NCBI GenBank assembly: GCA_050329575.1
Contig: JBHJOP010000074.1
Location: 1-48,838, forward strand
Origin: JAUXFS01 sp050329575
Lineage (GTDB): Bacteria > Pseudomonadota > Alphaproteobacteria > Rhodospirillales > Defluviicoccaceae
DNA length: 48,838 nt
Direction of reading: 5' to 3'
This document shows positions 8,960 through 17,151 of this stretch, piece after piece. Position numbers and translations under genes: made by a program. The first letter of the stretch is position 1, and each line of letters begins with the position of its first letter. The notes below the pieces were generated by a model. It was not told the DNA's origin and did not search any database. It saw only the letters and a list, made by a program, of their open reading frames with translations.

Positions 8960-9157
8960 ATGACGACGGCGGAGCGCAAGATCCTGCGGGTGACCCAGGT
9001 CGGCAGCCCGATCGGTCGCCGCCATGACCAGCGCGAGACCCTGATCGGGCTCGGGCTCAACAAGATGCATCGCAGCCGCGACCTCGAGGATACGCCCGCG
9101 GTGCGCGGAATGATTGCGAAGGTGAAGCACCTGGTGAGCGTGGAGGAGGCCGGCTGA
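8960..9157 (+). CDS. rpmD: 50S ribosomal protein L30
   Basis: This 65-residue L30 reads MTTAERKILRVTQVGSPIGR, then QRETLIGLGLNKMHRSRDLE and VRGMIAKVKHLVSVEE, the whole family signature. Four bases separate it from rpsE. Longer in-frame starts run back into rpsE and have no family support. Confidence 0.95.
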   Translation: MTTAERKILRVTQVGSPIGRRHDQRETLIGLGLNKMHRSRDLEDTPAVRGMIAKVKHLVSVEEAG

Positions 9158-9195
9158 CGTCGTCGACGCCGGACCGCCCGAGGGACAGTCGAACC

Positions 9196-9732
9196 ATGAA
9201 ACTGAACGAACTGCGCGACAACCCCGGTGCCAGGAGGTCCCGCAAGCGGATCGGCCGGGGGATCGGGTCGGGAACCGGCAAGACCGCCGGCAAGGGCCAC
9301 AAGGGACAGAAGGCGCGAAGCGGCGGCAATCCCAAGCCGGGCTTCGAGGGTGGGCAGATGCCGCTCTACCGGCGGCTGCCGAAGCGGGGATTCAAGAACC
9401 CCTCGCGCAAGACCTTCGCGGTGGTCAATCTCAAGACCCTGCAGGCGGCGATCGAGGCCGGCAAGCTGAATGCGACGACGCCGATCGACGAGCCGGCGAT
9501 GCAGGCCGCCGGCCTGTTCAAGCAGCGCCGCGACGGGGTGCGGCTGCTGGCGAAGGGCGAGATCGCCGCGCCGGTCACCGTTCGCGTCACCGGGGCCTCG
9601 AAGGCCGCGATCGCCGCGATCGAGAAGGCGGGTGGCTCGGTGACCACCGCCGCTCCCGCCGAGGTCGCGGTGCCGACGCCGGAGGCCAAGAAGAAACGCA
9701 AGCCTGCGAAAGCAAAGCCCGAGCCGGATTGA
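9196..9732 (+). CDS. rplO: 50S ribosomal protein L15
   Basis: This 178-residue L15 begins MKLNELRDNPGARRSRKRIG and shows the Gly/Lys-rich RNA-binding segment GSGTGKTAGKGHKGQKARSG and the block GFEGGQMPLYRRLPKRGFKN. The last 15 residues form a Lys-rich tail (EAKKKRKPAKAKPEPD), longer than in E. coli. L15 is a late-assembly 23S binder. A GAGGGA site precedes the ATG. Confidence 0.97.
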   Translation: MKLNELRDNPGARRSRKRIGRGIGSGTGKTAGKGHKGQKARSGGNPKPGFEGGQMPLYRRLPKRGFKNPSRKTFAVVNLKTLQAAIEAGKLNATTPIDEPAMQAAGLFKQRRDGVRLLAKGEIAAPVTVRVTGASKAAIAAIEKAGGSVTTAAPAEVAVPTPEAKKKRKPAKAKPEPD

Positions 9733-9747
9733 GGCGGGGACCCGACG

Positions 9748-11091
9748 ATGGCATCCGCGGCCGAGCAGCTCGCCGCCCACATGAACCTCGGGGCCTTCGC
9801 CAAGGCCACCGAACTGAAGAAGCGCATCTGGTTCACGCTGGGGGCGCTGATCGTCTACCGCCTCGGGACCTACATCCCGTTGCCGGGCATCAACCCGGCG
9901 GCGGTCGCCGACATCTTCGAGAGCCAGGCCGGCGGCATCCTCGGCATGTTCAACATGTTCGCCGGCGGTGCGTTGGGGCGGATGACCATCTTCGCACTCA
10001 ACATCATGCCCTACATCTCGGCGTCGATCATCATGCAGCTGATGACGGCGGTGATGCCGACGCTGGAGGCGCTGAAGAAGGAGGGCGAGGCCGGCCGCAA
10101 GAAGATCAACCAGTATACCCGCTATCTGACGGTGGTGATCACCGCCGCCCAGGCCTACGGTCTCGCCGTCGGCCTGGAGGGGATGCAGTCGAGCGTGGGG
10201 TCGGCGGTCGTCGAGCCGGGGTTGTTCTTCCGCTTCGTCACCGTGGTGACGCTGGTCGGCGGCACCCTGTTCCTGATGTGGCTCGGCGAGCAGATCACCG
10301 CGCGCGGGGTGGGCAACGGCATCTCGCTGATCATCTTCGCCGGCATCGTCGCCGAGTTGCCGGGAGCGCTCGCCGGCACCCTCGAACTCGGGCGGACCGG
10401 TGCGCTGTCGGCCGGCCTGATCATCGTGCTGTTGCTGATGGCGGTGGCGGTGATCTTCTTCATCGTTTTCGTCGAGCGGGCACAGCGGCGGATCATCGTC
10501 CAGTACCCGAAGCGCCAGATGGGCAACCGGATGACCGCCGGCGAGAGCTCTCACCTGCCGCTGAAGATCAACACCGCCGGGGTGATCCCGCCGATCTTCG
10601 CGTCGTCGCTGCTTCTGATGCCGATCACCGCGATCGGCTTCATGGCCGGACAGGGGCCGGAGTGGCTGACGACGGTCGCCGCACTGCTCGGGCGTGGGCA
10701 GCCGCTGTACCTCGGGATCTATATCGGACTGATCGTCTTCTTCGCGTTCTTCTATACCGCCGTGGTCTTCAATCCGTCGGACACCGCCGACAATCTCAAG
10801 AAGTACGGCGGGTTCATCCCGGGAATTCGTCCCGGCAAGAACACCGCCGAATACCTCGACAGGGTGCTGACGCGACTGACGGTGGTCGGGGCCATCTATC
10901 TGGCGTTCGTCTGCCTGCTGCCGGAGTTGCTGATCTCCCAGTTCGCGGTGCCGTTCTATTTCGGCGGGACCAGTCTGCTGATCGTCGTGACCGTTACCAT
11001 GGACACCGTCGCGCAGATCCAGTCGCACCTGCTCGCGCACCAGTACGAGGGATTGATCAAGAAGTCCAAACTCAGGGGGAGGCGTGGATGA
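9748..11091 (+). CDS. secY: Protein translocase subunit SecY
   Basis: This 447-residue protein is the channel subunit of the SecYEG translocon in the inner membrane. About ten hydrophobic segments are visible. Diagnostic stretches include FTLGALIVYRLGTYIPLPGI near residue 32, the plug region after it, GIMPYISASIIMQLM-like sequence (it reads NIMPYISASIIMQLM), and the cytoplasmic loop RRIIVQYPKRQMG that contacts SecA or the ribosome. The length matches the family. The TGA overlaps the adk ATG by three bases, the usual alphaproteobacterial secY-adk junction. Confidence 0.98.
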   Translation: MASAAEQLAAHMNLGAFAKATELKKRIWFTLGALIVYRLGTYIPLPGINPAAVADIFESQAGGILGMFNMFAGGALGRMTIFALNIMPYISASIIMQLMTAVMPTLEALKKEGEAGRKKINQYTRYLTVVITAAQAYGLAVGLEGMQSSVGSAVVEPGLFFRFVTVVTLVGGTLFLMWLGEQITARGVGNGISLIIFAGIVAELPGALAGTLELGRTGALSAGLIIVLLLMAVAVIFFIVFVERAQRRIIVQYPKRQMGNRMTAGESSHLPLKINTAGVIPPIFASSLLLMPITAIGFMAGQGPEWLTTVAALLGRGQPLYLGIYIGLIVFFAFFYTAVVFNPSDTADNLKKYGGFIPGIRPGKNTAEYLDRVLTRLTVVGAIYLAFVCLLPELLISQFAVPFYFGGTSLLIVVTVTMDTVAQIQSHLLAHQYEGLIKKSKLRGRRG

Positions 11092-11741
11092 TCAATGTGG
11101 TTCTTCTCGGACCACCCGGGGCGGGAAAGGGAACCCAGGCCAAGGCGCTCGAAGAGACGTTCAAGATCGTGCAGCTGTCGACGGGCGAGATGCTGCGCAG
11201 CGAGGTGGCGGCCGGCAGCGAGATCGGCCGCGTCGCCGGCGCGCTGATGAAGGCCGGCCACCTGGTGCCGGACGAAATCACCGTCAACATCATCGATCAC
11301 CGGCTGGATGGCGACGACTGCCGCAACGGCTTCATTCTCGATGGCTTCCCGCGCACCATCGCGCAGGCGGAGGCCCTCGATGCGATGTTGCGCCGCCGCA
11401 ACCTGAAGTTGAATTGCGTCTTGTCCCTCGAGGTCGACGACGAGGCGATGGTCGAGCGGATCACCGGACGGTTCACCTGTGCCCGCTGTGGCGCCGGCTA
11501 TCACGAGAAGTTCCAGCCGCCGAAGGTGGACGGGGTGTGCGATGTCTGCGGCAGCACCGAGTTCTTCCGGCGTGCCGACGACAACGCCGAGACGGTGCGC
11601 CAGCGGCTCAAGGCCTATCACCGCCAGACCAAACCGATCATCGCTCACTATCGCGAGCGGGGCCTGGTGCGGTCGGTGGACGGCATGGGGACGATCGAAG
11701 AGGTATCCGAGATGTTGAAGGCGGCGGTGACCGGAGAGTAG
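11088..11741 (+). CDS. adk: Adenylate kinase, zinc-lid type
   Basis: This 217-residue enzyme interconverts ATP + AMP and 2 ADP. The P-loop GPPGAGKGT is at residues 8-16, the AMP-site motif STGEMLR near 31-37 and DGFPRT at 85-90. The lid carries four cysteines at residues 131, 134, 151 and 154 (CARC and CDVC), so it should bind structural zinc, as in many alphaproteobacteria and Gram-positives but not in E. coli. The start overlaps the secY stop. The rpsM promoter begins five bases after its stop. Confidence 0.97.
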   Translation: MINVVLLGPPGAGKGTQAKALEETFKIVQLSTGEMLRSEVAAGSEIGRVAGALMKAGHLVPDEITVNIIDHRLDGDDCRNGFILDGFPRTIAQAEALDAMLRRRNLKLNCVLSLEVDDEAMVERITGRFTCARCGAGYHEKFQPPKVDGVCDVCGSTEFFRRADDNAETVRQRLKAYHRQTKPIIAHYRERGLVRSVDGMGTIEEVSEMLKAAVTGE

Positions 11742-11745
11742 TCTG

Positions 11746-11773
11746 TTGACTGGCGGGGGCGGGCGCTTATAAT
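11746..11773 (+). promoter_or_regulatory. Strong sigma70-type promoter for rpsM-rpsK-rpoA-rplQ
   Basis: A TTGACT box at 11746-11751 is followed after 16 bases by a perfect TATAAT at 11768-11773. It lies in the only sizeable gap between adk and rpsM, so the alpha operon can be transcribed on its own as well as by read-through from the S10/spc genes. The predicted transcript start is near 11780. Confidence 0.85.
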
Positions 11774-11775
11774 CC

Positions 11776-11789
11776 GCCGCCCGGGCGGC
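11776..11789 (+). repeat. Perfect 14-bp palindrome at the start of the rpsM leader
   Basis: The sequence GCCGCCCGGGCGGC is a perfect palindrome just after the -10 box and covers the predicted transcript start. It may fold at the very 5' end of the mRNA or act as a protein site on DNA. I cannot tell which. No known alpha-operon leader element (such as the E. coli S4 pseudoknot) is recognisable. Confidence 0.5.
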
Positions 11790-11836
11790 TCGCGGTTTTC
11801 ATTTCGGTTCGGACCAAGCGACAAGGAGAGCTTTTT

Positions 11837-12214
11837 TTGGCGCGCGTTGCAGGCGTTAACATCCCTACTCAGAAACGGGTCGAGATCGCGCTCACCTACA
11901 TCCATGGAATCGGGCGTCACTCGGCGAAGCTGATCTGCGAGAAAGGCGGGATTCCCCCGCAGAAGCGGGTCAACGAGCTGAACGATGCCGAGGTGATGCG
12001 GATTCGCGAGATCATCGACAAGGACCTCAGGGTGGAGGGCGATCTCCGCCGCGATGTCGCGATGGGCATCAAGCGGTTGATGGATCTCGGATGCTATCGC
12101 GGCCTCCGGCACCGCCGCGGTCTGCCGGTGCGCGGACAGCGGACCCATACCAACGCGCGTACCCGCAAAGGTCCCGCCAAGCCTATTGCGGGTAAGAAAA
12201 AGGCGACCAAATAA
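11837..12214 (+). CDS. rpsM: 30S ribosomal protein S13 (TTG start)
   Basis: This 125-residue S13 starts with TTG and reads MARVAGVNIPTQKRVEIALT. It then shows YIHGIGRHSAKLICEKGG and the C-terminal RGLPVRGQRTHTNARTRKGP. An AAGGAG site at 11823-11828, 8 bases upstream, decides the TTG start. A run of seven T residues lies between the two. S13 forms intersubunit bridges in the 30S head. It opens the alpha operon. Confidence 0.97.
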   Translation: MARVAGVNIPTQKRVEIALTYIHGIGRHSAKLICEKGGIPPQKRVNELNDAEVMRIREIIDKDLRVEGDLRRDVAMGIKRLMDLGCYRGLRHRRGLPVRGQRTHTNARTRKGPAKPIAGKKKATK

Positions 12215-12230
12215 GGATTGGGTTGAAGTC

Positions 12231-12623
12231 ATGGCCAAGCCGGCAGTAGCGCGCGTGCGTCGTCGCGAGCGACGGAACATCGCGTCCGGGATCGCACACA
12301 TCAGCGCGACGTTCAACAACACGATCGTCACCATCACCGATGCCCAGGGGAACGCCATCGCCTGGTCGTCGGCGGGGGGCCAGGGCTTCAAGGGGTCGCG
12401 CAAGTCGACCCCCTACGCGGCCCAGGTCGCGGCCGAGGATGCCGGGCGCAAGGCCATGGAACACGGCATGAAGACGCTGGAGGTCGAGGTGAAGGGACCG
12501 GGATCCGGTCGCGAATCGGCGCTGCGGGCGCTGCAGGCGGTGGGATTCACCATCACGTCGATCAAGGACGTATCGCCGATCCCGCACAACGGATGCCGTC
12601 CGCGGAAACGCCGACGGGTCTAG
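12231..12623 (+). CDS. rpsK: 30S ribosomal protein S11
   Basis: This 130-residue S11 starts MAKPAVARVRRRERRNIASG. It contains AHISATFNNTIVTITDAQGN and the C-terminal VSPIPHNGCRPRKRRRV, both diagnostic. S11 forms part of the platform at the E site. rpsD (S4), which follows rpsK in E. coli, is absent, as is usual in alphaproteobacteria. Confidence 0.98.
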   Translation: MAKPAVARVRRRERRNIASGIAHISATFNNTIVTITDAQGNAIAWSSAGGQGFKGSRKSTPYAAQVAAEDAGRKAMEHGMKTLEVEVKGPGSGRESALRALQAVGFTITSIKDVSPIPHNGCRPRKRRRV

Positions 12624-12741
12624 CCCGCCCGTCCGGCGGGCGAACGGTCGCGTTGTCCGGTTCCCCGGTGGAACCCGACGCTGTGCCTTCGGGCTCCGAG
12701 CATCGGCGTCGCTCTCATAGTTCGAGCATGAGGTCTACCCC
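12624..12741 (+). promoter_or_regulatory. Structured rpsK-rpoA leader with several hairpins
   Basis: This gap can fold into at least three helices. GCCCGCC/GGCGGGC spans 12623-12641 with a 5-base loop, GGTTCC/GGAACC spans 12659-12675, and CGACGC/GCGTCG pairs 12676-12681 with 12706-12711. None is followed by a T run, so a plain intrinsic terminator is unlikely. An attenuator, RNA processing site or pausing element ahead of rpoA is possible (inference). No clear -10/-35 pair is visible. Confidence 0.45.
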
Positions 12742-13758
12742 GTGATCCAAAAGAACTGGCAGGCACTGATCAAACCCACGAAGCTGGAGGTCGTCTCCGG
12801 AACCGACCCCCGGTGCGCCGCCACCATCGTCGCCGAGCCGCTGGAACGCGGCTTCGGGCTGACGCTCGGCAACGCCCTCAGGCGGGTGCTGCTGTCGTCG
12901 CTGCAGGGCGCCGCGGTGACGGCGGTGCAGATCGACGGGGTGCTGCACGAGTTCTCGACCGTTCCCGGCGTCCGCGAGGACGTCACCGACATCGTGCTCA
13001 ACATCAAGTCGCTGGCGCTCAGGATGGGCGGCGAGGGGCCGAAGCGCATTGCGCTGATCGCCGAGGGGCCGGGCGAGGTGACCGCCGGGATGATCGACAC
13101 CGGCCACGACATCGAGATCATGAACCGCGACCTCGTCATCTGCACCCTCGACGACGGCGCCCGGTTGTCGATGGAACTGACGGTGGAGAGCGGCAAGGGC
13201 TACGTGCCGGTCGGCAGCGGTCGCGCCGAGGACGCGCCGATCGGCCTCATTCCGGTCGACGCCCTGTTCTCGCCGGTGCGCAAGGTCGCCTACCGGGTCG
13301 AGAACACCCGCGTCGGCCAGGTCACCGATCACGACAAGCTGTCGCTCGACGTGACCACCAACGGCGCCGTGACGCCGGAGGACGCGGTGGCGCTGGCGGC
13401 GCGCATCCTGCAGGACCAGCTGCAGCTGTTCATCAACTTCGAGGAGCCGCAGTTCGCCTCCGACGAGGACCGCAAGGACGAACTGCCGTTCAACAGGAAC
13501 CTGTTGCGCAAGGTCGACGAACTGGAACTGTCGGTGCGTTCGGCGAACTGCCTCAAGAACGACAACATCATCTACATCGGCGATCTGGTCCAGAAGTCCG
13601 AGGCCGACATGCTCCGCACCCCCAACTTCGGCCGCAAGTCGCTCAACGAGATCAAGGAAGTGCTGACCCAGATGGGGTTGCAGCTGGGGATGGAGATTCC
13701 CAACTGGCCGCCCGAGAACATCGAGGACCTGGCCAAGCGCCTGGAAGAACCGTACTGA
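12742..13758 (+). CDS. rpoA: RNA polymerase alpha subunit (GTG start)
   Basis: This 338-residue protein reads MIQKNWQALIKPTKLEVVSG. The N-terminal dimerisation domain contains GFGLTLGNALRRVLLSSLQG near residues 35-54. The C-terminal domain, which binds UP elements and activators, holds LELSVRSANCLKNDNI and MLRTPNFGRKSLNEIKEVL near residues 270-310. The length matches alphaproteobacterial RpoA. The GTG start has a TGAGGT site 7 bases upstream. Its leader is unusually structured. Confidence 0.98.
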   Translation: MIQKNWQALIKPTKLEVVSGTDPRCAATIVAEPLERGFGLTLGNALRRVLLSSLQGAAVTAVQIDGVLHEFSTVPGVREDVTDIVLNIKSLALRMGGEGPKRIALIAEGPGEVTAGMIDTGHDIEIMNRDLVICTLDDGARLSMELTVESGKGYVPVGSGRAEDAPIGLIPVDALFSPVRKVAYRVENTRVGQVTDHDKLSLDVTTNGAVTPEDAVALAARILQDQLQLFINFEEPQFASDEDRKDELPFNRNLLRKVDELELSVRSANCLKNDNIIYIGDLVQKSEADMLRTPNFGRKSLNEIKEVLTQMGLQLGMEIPNWPPENIEDLAKRLEEPY

Positions 13759-13801
13759 TCGCGCGCTTGCCGCGGATCGCCGAGGCAGAGGAGGACCAGC
13801 G

Positions 13802-14230
13802 ATGCGTCACCGCATGAGCGGCCGCAAACTGAACCGGCTCAGCGCCCACCGCCAGGCGATGTTCGCCAACATGGCGGCCTCGCTGCTCGTTCACGAGCAG
13901 ATCGTCACCACCCTGCCCAAGGCCAAGGAGTTGCGGCGGGTGGCGGATCGCATCATTACCCTCGGCAAGCGCGGCAGCCTGCACACGCGCCGCCAGGCGG
14001 CGGCCATCCTCGGCGACGACGTGCTGCTGCGCAAGCTGTTCGGGCCGCTCGCCGAGCGCTACCGCGATCGCCCGGGCGGCTACACCCGGGTCCTCAGGGC
14101 CGGCTTCCGCCGCGGCGACAACGCGCCGATGGCGGTGATCGAACTCGTCGACCGCGATCCCGCCGCCAAGGGCGCCGCCGACAAGGCGCGCCTCGCCGCC
14201 GAACAGGACGCCGAGCCGCTCGCGGAGTAG
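13802..14230 (+). CDS. rplQ: 50S ribosomal protein L17
   Basis: This 142-residue L17 starts MRHRMSGRKLNRLSAHRQAM and shows NMAASLLVHEQIVTTLPKAK and GGYTRVLRAGFRRGDNAPMA. It ends in an acidic, Ala-rich tail common in alphaproteobacteria. A strong GAGGAGG site precedes the ATG. It is the last ribosomal gene of the block. Confidence 0.97.
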   Translation: MRHRMSGRKLNRLSAHRQAMFANMAASLLVHEQIVTTLPKAKELRRVADRIITLGKRGSLHTRRQAAAILGDDVLLRKLFGPLAERYRDRPGGYTRVLRAGFRRGDNAPMAVIELVDRDPAAKGAADKARLAAEQDAEPLAE

Positions 14231-14259
14231 CGCCCGCCGGCACCGCCGCGGGCGCGGAT

Positions 14260-14280
14260 CGACCGCCGCTGCGGCGGTCG
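14260..14280 (+). terminator. Hairpin after rplQ
   Basis: CGACCGCCG and CGGCGGTCG form a 9-bp GC-rich stem around a 3-base loop, 30 bases after the rplQ stop. There is no T run, so it may be a weak or Rho-assisted terminator. Its position at the end of the ribosomal block supports that role. Confidence 0.55.
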
Positions 14281-14314
14281 GTCGTGCGATCAGGACGTCG
14301 GTGAGCGCAACGCG

Positions 14315-15757
14315 ATGGCGATCAGGCGAAGACGGGGAGGGGGGCTGGCGATCGGGGCGGCGCTCGCGTTCGTCCTCGCCCTCGCCGTCGCCCTCGGGAT
14401 GCCGGCGCGGGCCGCGGATCCGGGGGTGCCGATTTCCCGGGAGCAGATCGCCCTGTCCTACGCGCCCGTCGTCAAGCGGGCGACGCCGGCGGTGGTCAAC
14501 ATCTACAGCCGCAAGGAGGTGCCGACCCGCGTCTTCACGCCGCTGTTCGACGATCCGTTCTTCCGCCGGTTCTTCGGCGACGAGTTCGGGCTCGGCCGGC
14601 CGCACTCGCGGATCCAGAACTCCCTCGGCTCGGGCGTGATCGTCGAACGCACCGGGACGATCATCACCAACCACCACGTCGTCGCCGGCGCCGACGAGAT
14701 CACCGTCGTGCTTCCCGACCGCCGCGAGTTCGAGGCCCGGTTCCTCGGCTCCGACGAGCGGTCGGATCTGGCGGTGCTGAAGATCGACGTCGGCGGCGAG
14801 CCGCTGCCGGTCCTCGAGCTCCGCGATTCCGACGACGTCGAGGTCGGGGATCTGGTGCTGGCGATCGGCAATCCGTTCGGCGTCGGGCAGACGGTGACCA
14901 GCGGCATCGTCTCGGCGCAGGCGCGCACCGGGGTCGGCATCCGCGACCTCAACTTCTTCATCCAGACCGACGCCGCGATCAATCCCGGCAACTCCGGCGG
15001 TGCGCTGGTCGACATGCAGGGCCGGCTGATCGGCATCAACACCGCCATCTATTCGAAGAGCGGCGGCTCGATGGGGATCGGCTTCGCGGTGCCGTCGAAC
15101 ATGGTCAAGGTGGTGCTCGCCGGCTTCGCCGGTGGCGGCCGGCTGGTGCGCCCGTGGCTCGGCGCCTGGGGACAGCAGGTGACGGCCGACATCGCCCACT
15201 CGCTCGGCCTCGGCAAGCCGGCCGGGGTGCTGATCGACGAGCTCCACCCCCGTGGCCCCGCCGACCGCGCCGGCATCCGGGTCGGCGACGTGGTGCTCAC
15301 GGTGAAGGGCCGGCCGGTCGACGACCCCGGCTCGCTCGACTACCGCATCGCAACGCTGGCCCCCGGCGAGCGGGTCGCCGTCGAGCTGTGGCGGCGCGGC
15401 GACCGGCGCACCGTCTCGCTGCCCGTCGAGACGCCGCCGGAGCAGCCGCCGCGCGACACCGCCCGTCTCGACGGCCGCCATCCGCTGGCCGGCGCGACCG
15501 TCGCCAACATGTCGCCGGCGCTGGCCGAGGAGCTGGGCGCGGGCCGCTTTCGCCCCGGTGTCGCCATTCTCGCCCTGTCGCCGGGAAGCCCCGCCGGCCG
15601 GGTCGGCTTCCGGGTCGGCGACCGGATCCTGGAGGTCAACGGCCGCAAGGTGGACTCGGTGGCGGCGCTTCGGCGGGCGACCGCGCAGTCGCTCGGCCGC
15701 TGGAGCATCGCCTTCGATCGCGGCGGCAAGACCCTCAACCTGGTGATCGGCGGCTGA
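14315..15757 (+). CDS. DegP/DegQ-type periplasmic serine protease
   Basis: This 480-residue protein starts with an Arg-rich N-terminus and a hydrophobic core (residues 11-28) ending in PARA/A, a Sec signal peptide. The trypsin-like domain follows, with catalytic His121 (TNHHVV), Asp151 (RSDLAVL) and Ser227 (GNSGG). Two PDZ domains occupy roughly 280-370 and 395-480. This is the HtrA architecture, which degrades or holds misfolded envelope proteins. It follows rplQ and heads a short run with rarA and an rlu gene. Its ribosome-binding site is weak. DegQ or an equivalent housekeeping HtrA is likely; the exact subclass is not resolvable by eye. Confidence 0.93.
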   Translation: MAIRRRRGGGLAIGAALAFVLALAVALGMPARAADPGVPISREQIALSYAPVVKRATPAVVNIYSRKEVPTRVFTPLFDDPFFRRFFGDEFGLGRPHSRIQNSLGSGVIVERTGTIITNHHVVAGADEITVVLPDRREFEARFLGSDERSDLAVLKIDVGGEPLPVLELRDSDDVEVGDLVLAIGNPFGVGQTVTSGIVSAQARTGVGIRDLNFFIQTDAAINPGNSGGALVDMQGRLIGINTAIYSKSGGSMGIGFAVPSNMVKVVLAGFAGGGRLVRPWLGAWGQQVTADIAHSLGLGKPAGVLIDELHPRGPADRAGIRVGDVVLTVKGRPVDDPGSLDYRIATLAPGERVAVELWRRGDRRTVSLPVETPPEQPPRDTARLDGRHPLAGATVANMSPALAEELGAGRFRPGVAILALSPGSPAGRVGFRVGDRILEVNGRKVDSVAALRRATAQSLGRWSIAFDRGGKTLNLVIGG

Positions 15758-15825
15758 ACGATGGCGGACACGGCGATGGACGGGTCGGCGCCGGGGGGGC
15801 GGGTGGCGGTGGGGCGGGTGGCGGA

Positions 15826-17118
15826 ATGACGACCCTGTTCGAGTCCCAGGCCCCGCGTCCGCTCGCCGACCGGCTGCGGCCCCGCACCCTCGACGAGGTG
15901 GTGGGCCAGGATCATCTGCTCGGGCCGGAGGGGGCGATCGGCCGGATGATTGCCGCCGGCCGGCTGACCTCGACGATCCTGTGGGGACCGCCGGGAACCG
16001 GCAAGACGACCATCGCCCGGCTGCTCGCCGACCACACCGCGTTCGCGTTCGAACCGCTCTCGGCGGTGTTCTCCGGCGTCGCCGACCTGCGCAAGGTGTT
16101 CGATGCCGCCCGCCGTCGCCGCGAGGCGGGCCGCGGAACCCTGCTGTTCATCGACGAGATCCATCGCTTCAACCGCGCCCAGCAGGACGGCTTCCTGCCC
16201 TACGTCGAGGACGGCACCGTCGTTCTGGTCGGCGCCACCACCGAGAACCCGTCATTCGAGCTGAATTCGCCGCTGCTGTCGCGCTGCCGGGTCCTGGTCC
16301 TCAACCGGCTCGACGACGCCGCCCTGGAGCGCATCCTCGGCCGCGCCGAGACCGAGCTCGGCCGCGCGTTGCCGCTCGATGCCGACGCCCGCGCCGCGTT
16401 GCGGGCGATGGCCGACGGCGACGGCCGCTACCTGCTCAACCTTGTCGAGGTCGTCGCCGAGCTGCCGCCGCAGCCGCCGCTCGATCCGACCGCCCTCGCG
16501 GCGGCGGTGCAGCGGCGGATGCCGGTCTACGACAAGAGCCGCGAGAGCCACTACAACCTGATCAGCGCGCTGCACAAGTCGCTGCGCGGCTCCGACACCG
16601 ACGCCGCCCTCTACTGGTTCGCGCGGATGATCGTCGGCGGCGAGGACCCCCACTACATCGCCCGCCGGCTGGTGCGGTTCGCGGTCGAGGACGTCGGCCT
16701 CGCCGACCCGCAGGCGCTGGTGCAGGCGATCGCCGCCTGGCAGGCCTACGAACGGCTCGGCTCGCCGGAGGGCGAGCTGGCGCTGGTCCAGTGCGTGATC
16801 TATCTCGGCACGGCGCCGAAATCCAACGCCGCCTACCGCGCGGCGGGGGCGGCCCGCCGGGCGGCGCGCGAGACCGGCTCGCTGATGCCGCCGCTGCACA
16901 TCCTCAATGCGCCGACGCGGCTGATGAAGGACCTCGGCTACGGGGAGGGCTACGCCTACGATCACGACAGCGAGGACGGCTTCTCCGGCCAGACCTACTT
17001 CCCGGACGGCATGCCGCGGCACCGCTTCTACCGCCCGGCCGACCGCGGGTTCGAGCGCGACGTCGGCAAGCGTCTCGCCTACTGGGAGCGACTGCGTGCG
17101 GCCAGGACCGGCGACTGA
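15826..17118 (+). CDS. rarA: Replication-associated recombination protein A (AAA+ ATPase)
   Basis: This 430-residue protein belongs to the RarA/MgsA/WRNIP1 family, which acts at stalled replication forks. It starts MTTLFESQAPRPLADRLRPR. Walker A (GPPGTGKT) is at residues 54-61, Walker B (LLFIDEIHRF) at 105-114 and sensor 1 (GATTENPSF) shortly after. The C-terminal tetramerisation part contains YDKSRESHYNLISALHKSLR and WFARMIVGGEDPHYIARRL, which are diagnostic. The start just after a G-rich stretch is chosen for the conserved N-terminus. Confidence 0.95.
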   Translation: MTTLFESQAPRPLADRLRPRTLDEVVGQDHLLGPEGAIGRMIAAGRLTSTILWGPPGTGKTTIARLLADHTAFAFEPLSAVFSGVADLRKVFDAARRRREAGRGTLLFIDEIHRFNRAQQDGFLPYVEDGTVVLVGATTENPSFELNSPLLSRCRVLVLNRLDDAALERILGRAETELGRALPLDADARAALRAMADGDGRYLLNLVEVVAELPPQPPLDPTALAAAVQRRMPVYDKSRESHYNLISALHKSLRGSDTDAALYWFARMIVGGEDPHYIARRLVRFAVEDVGLADPQALVQAIAAWQAYERLGSPEGELALVQCVIYLGTAPKSNAAYRAAGAARRAARETGSLMPPLHILNAPTRLMKDLGYGEGYAYDHDSEDGFSGQTYFPDGMPRHRFYRPADRGFERDVGKRLAYWERLRAARTGD

Positions 17119-17151
17119 GACCATCGCCGCCGGTCCCGCGCGGAGGCGGCG

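Noticed and set aside
7468..11040. Minus-strand open frame of about 1190 codons under rplF-secY
   Set aside because: Shadow of ribosomal and secY coding. The make-up is dominated by His, Asp, Arg and Gly, with no motif.
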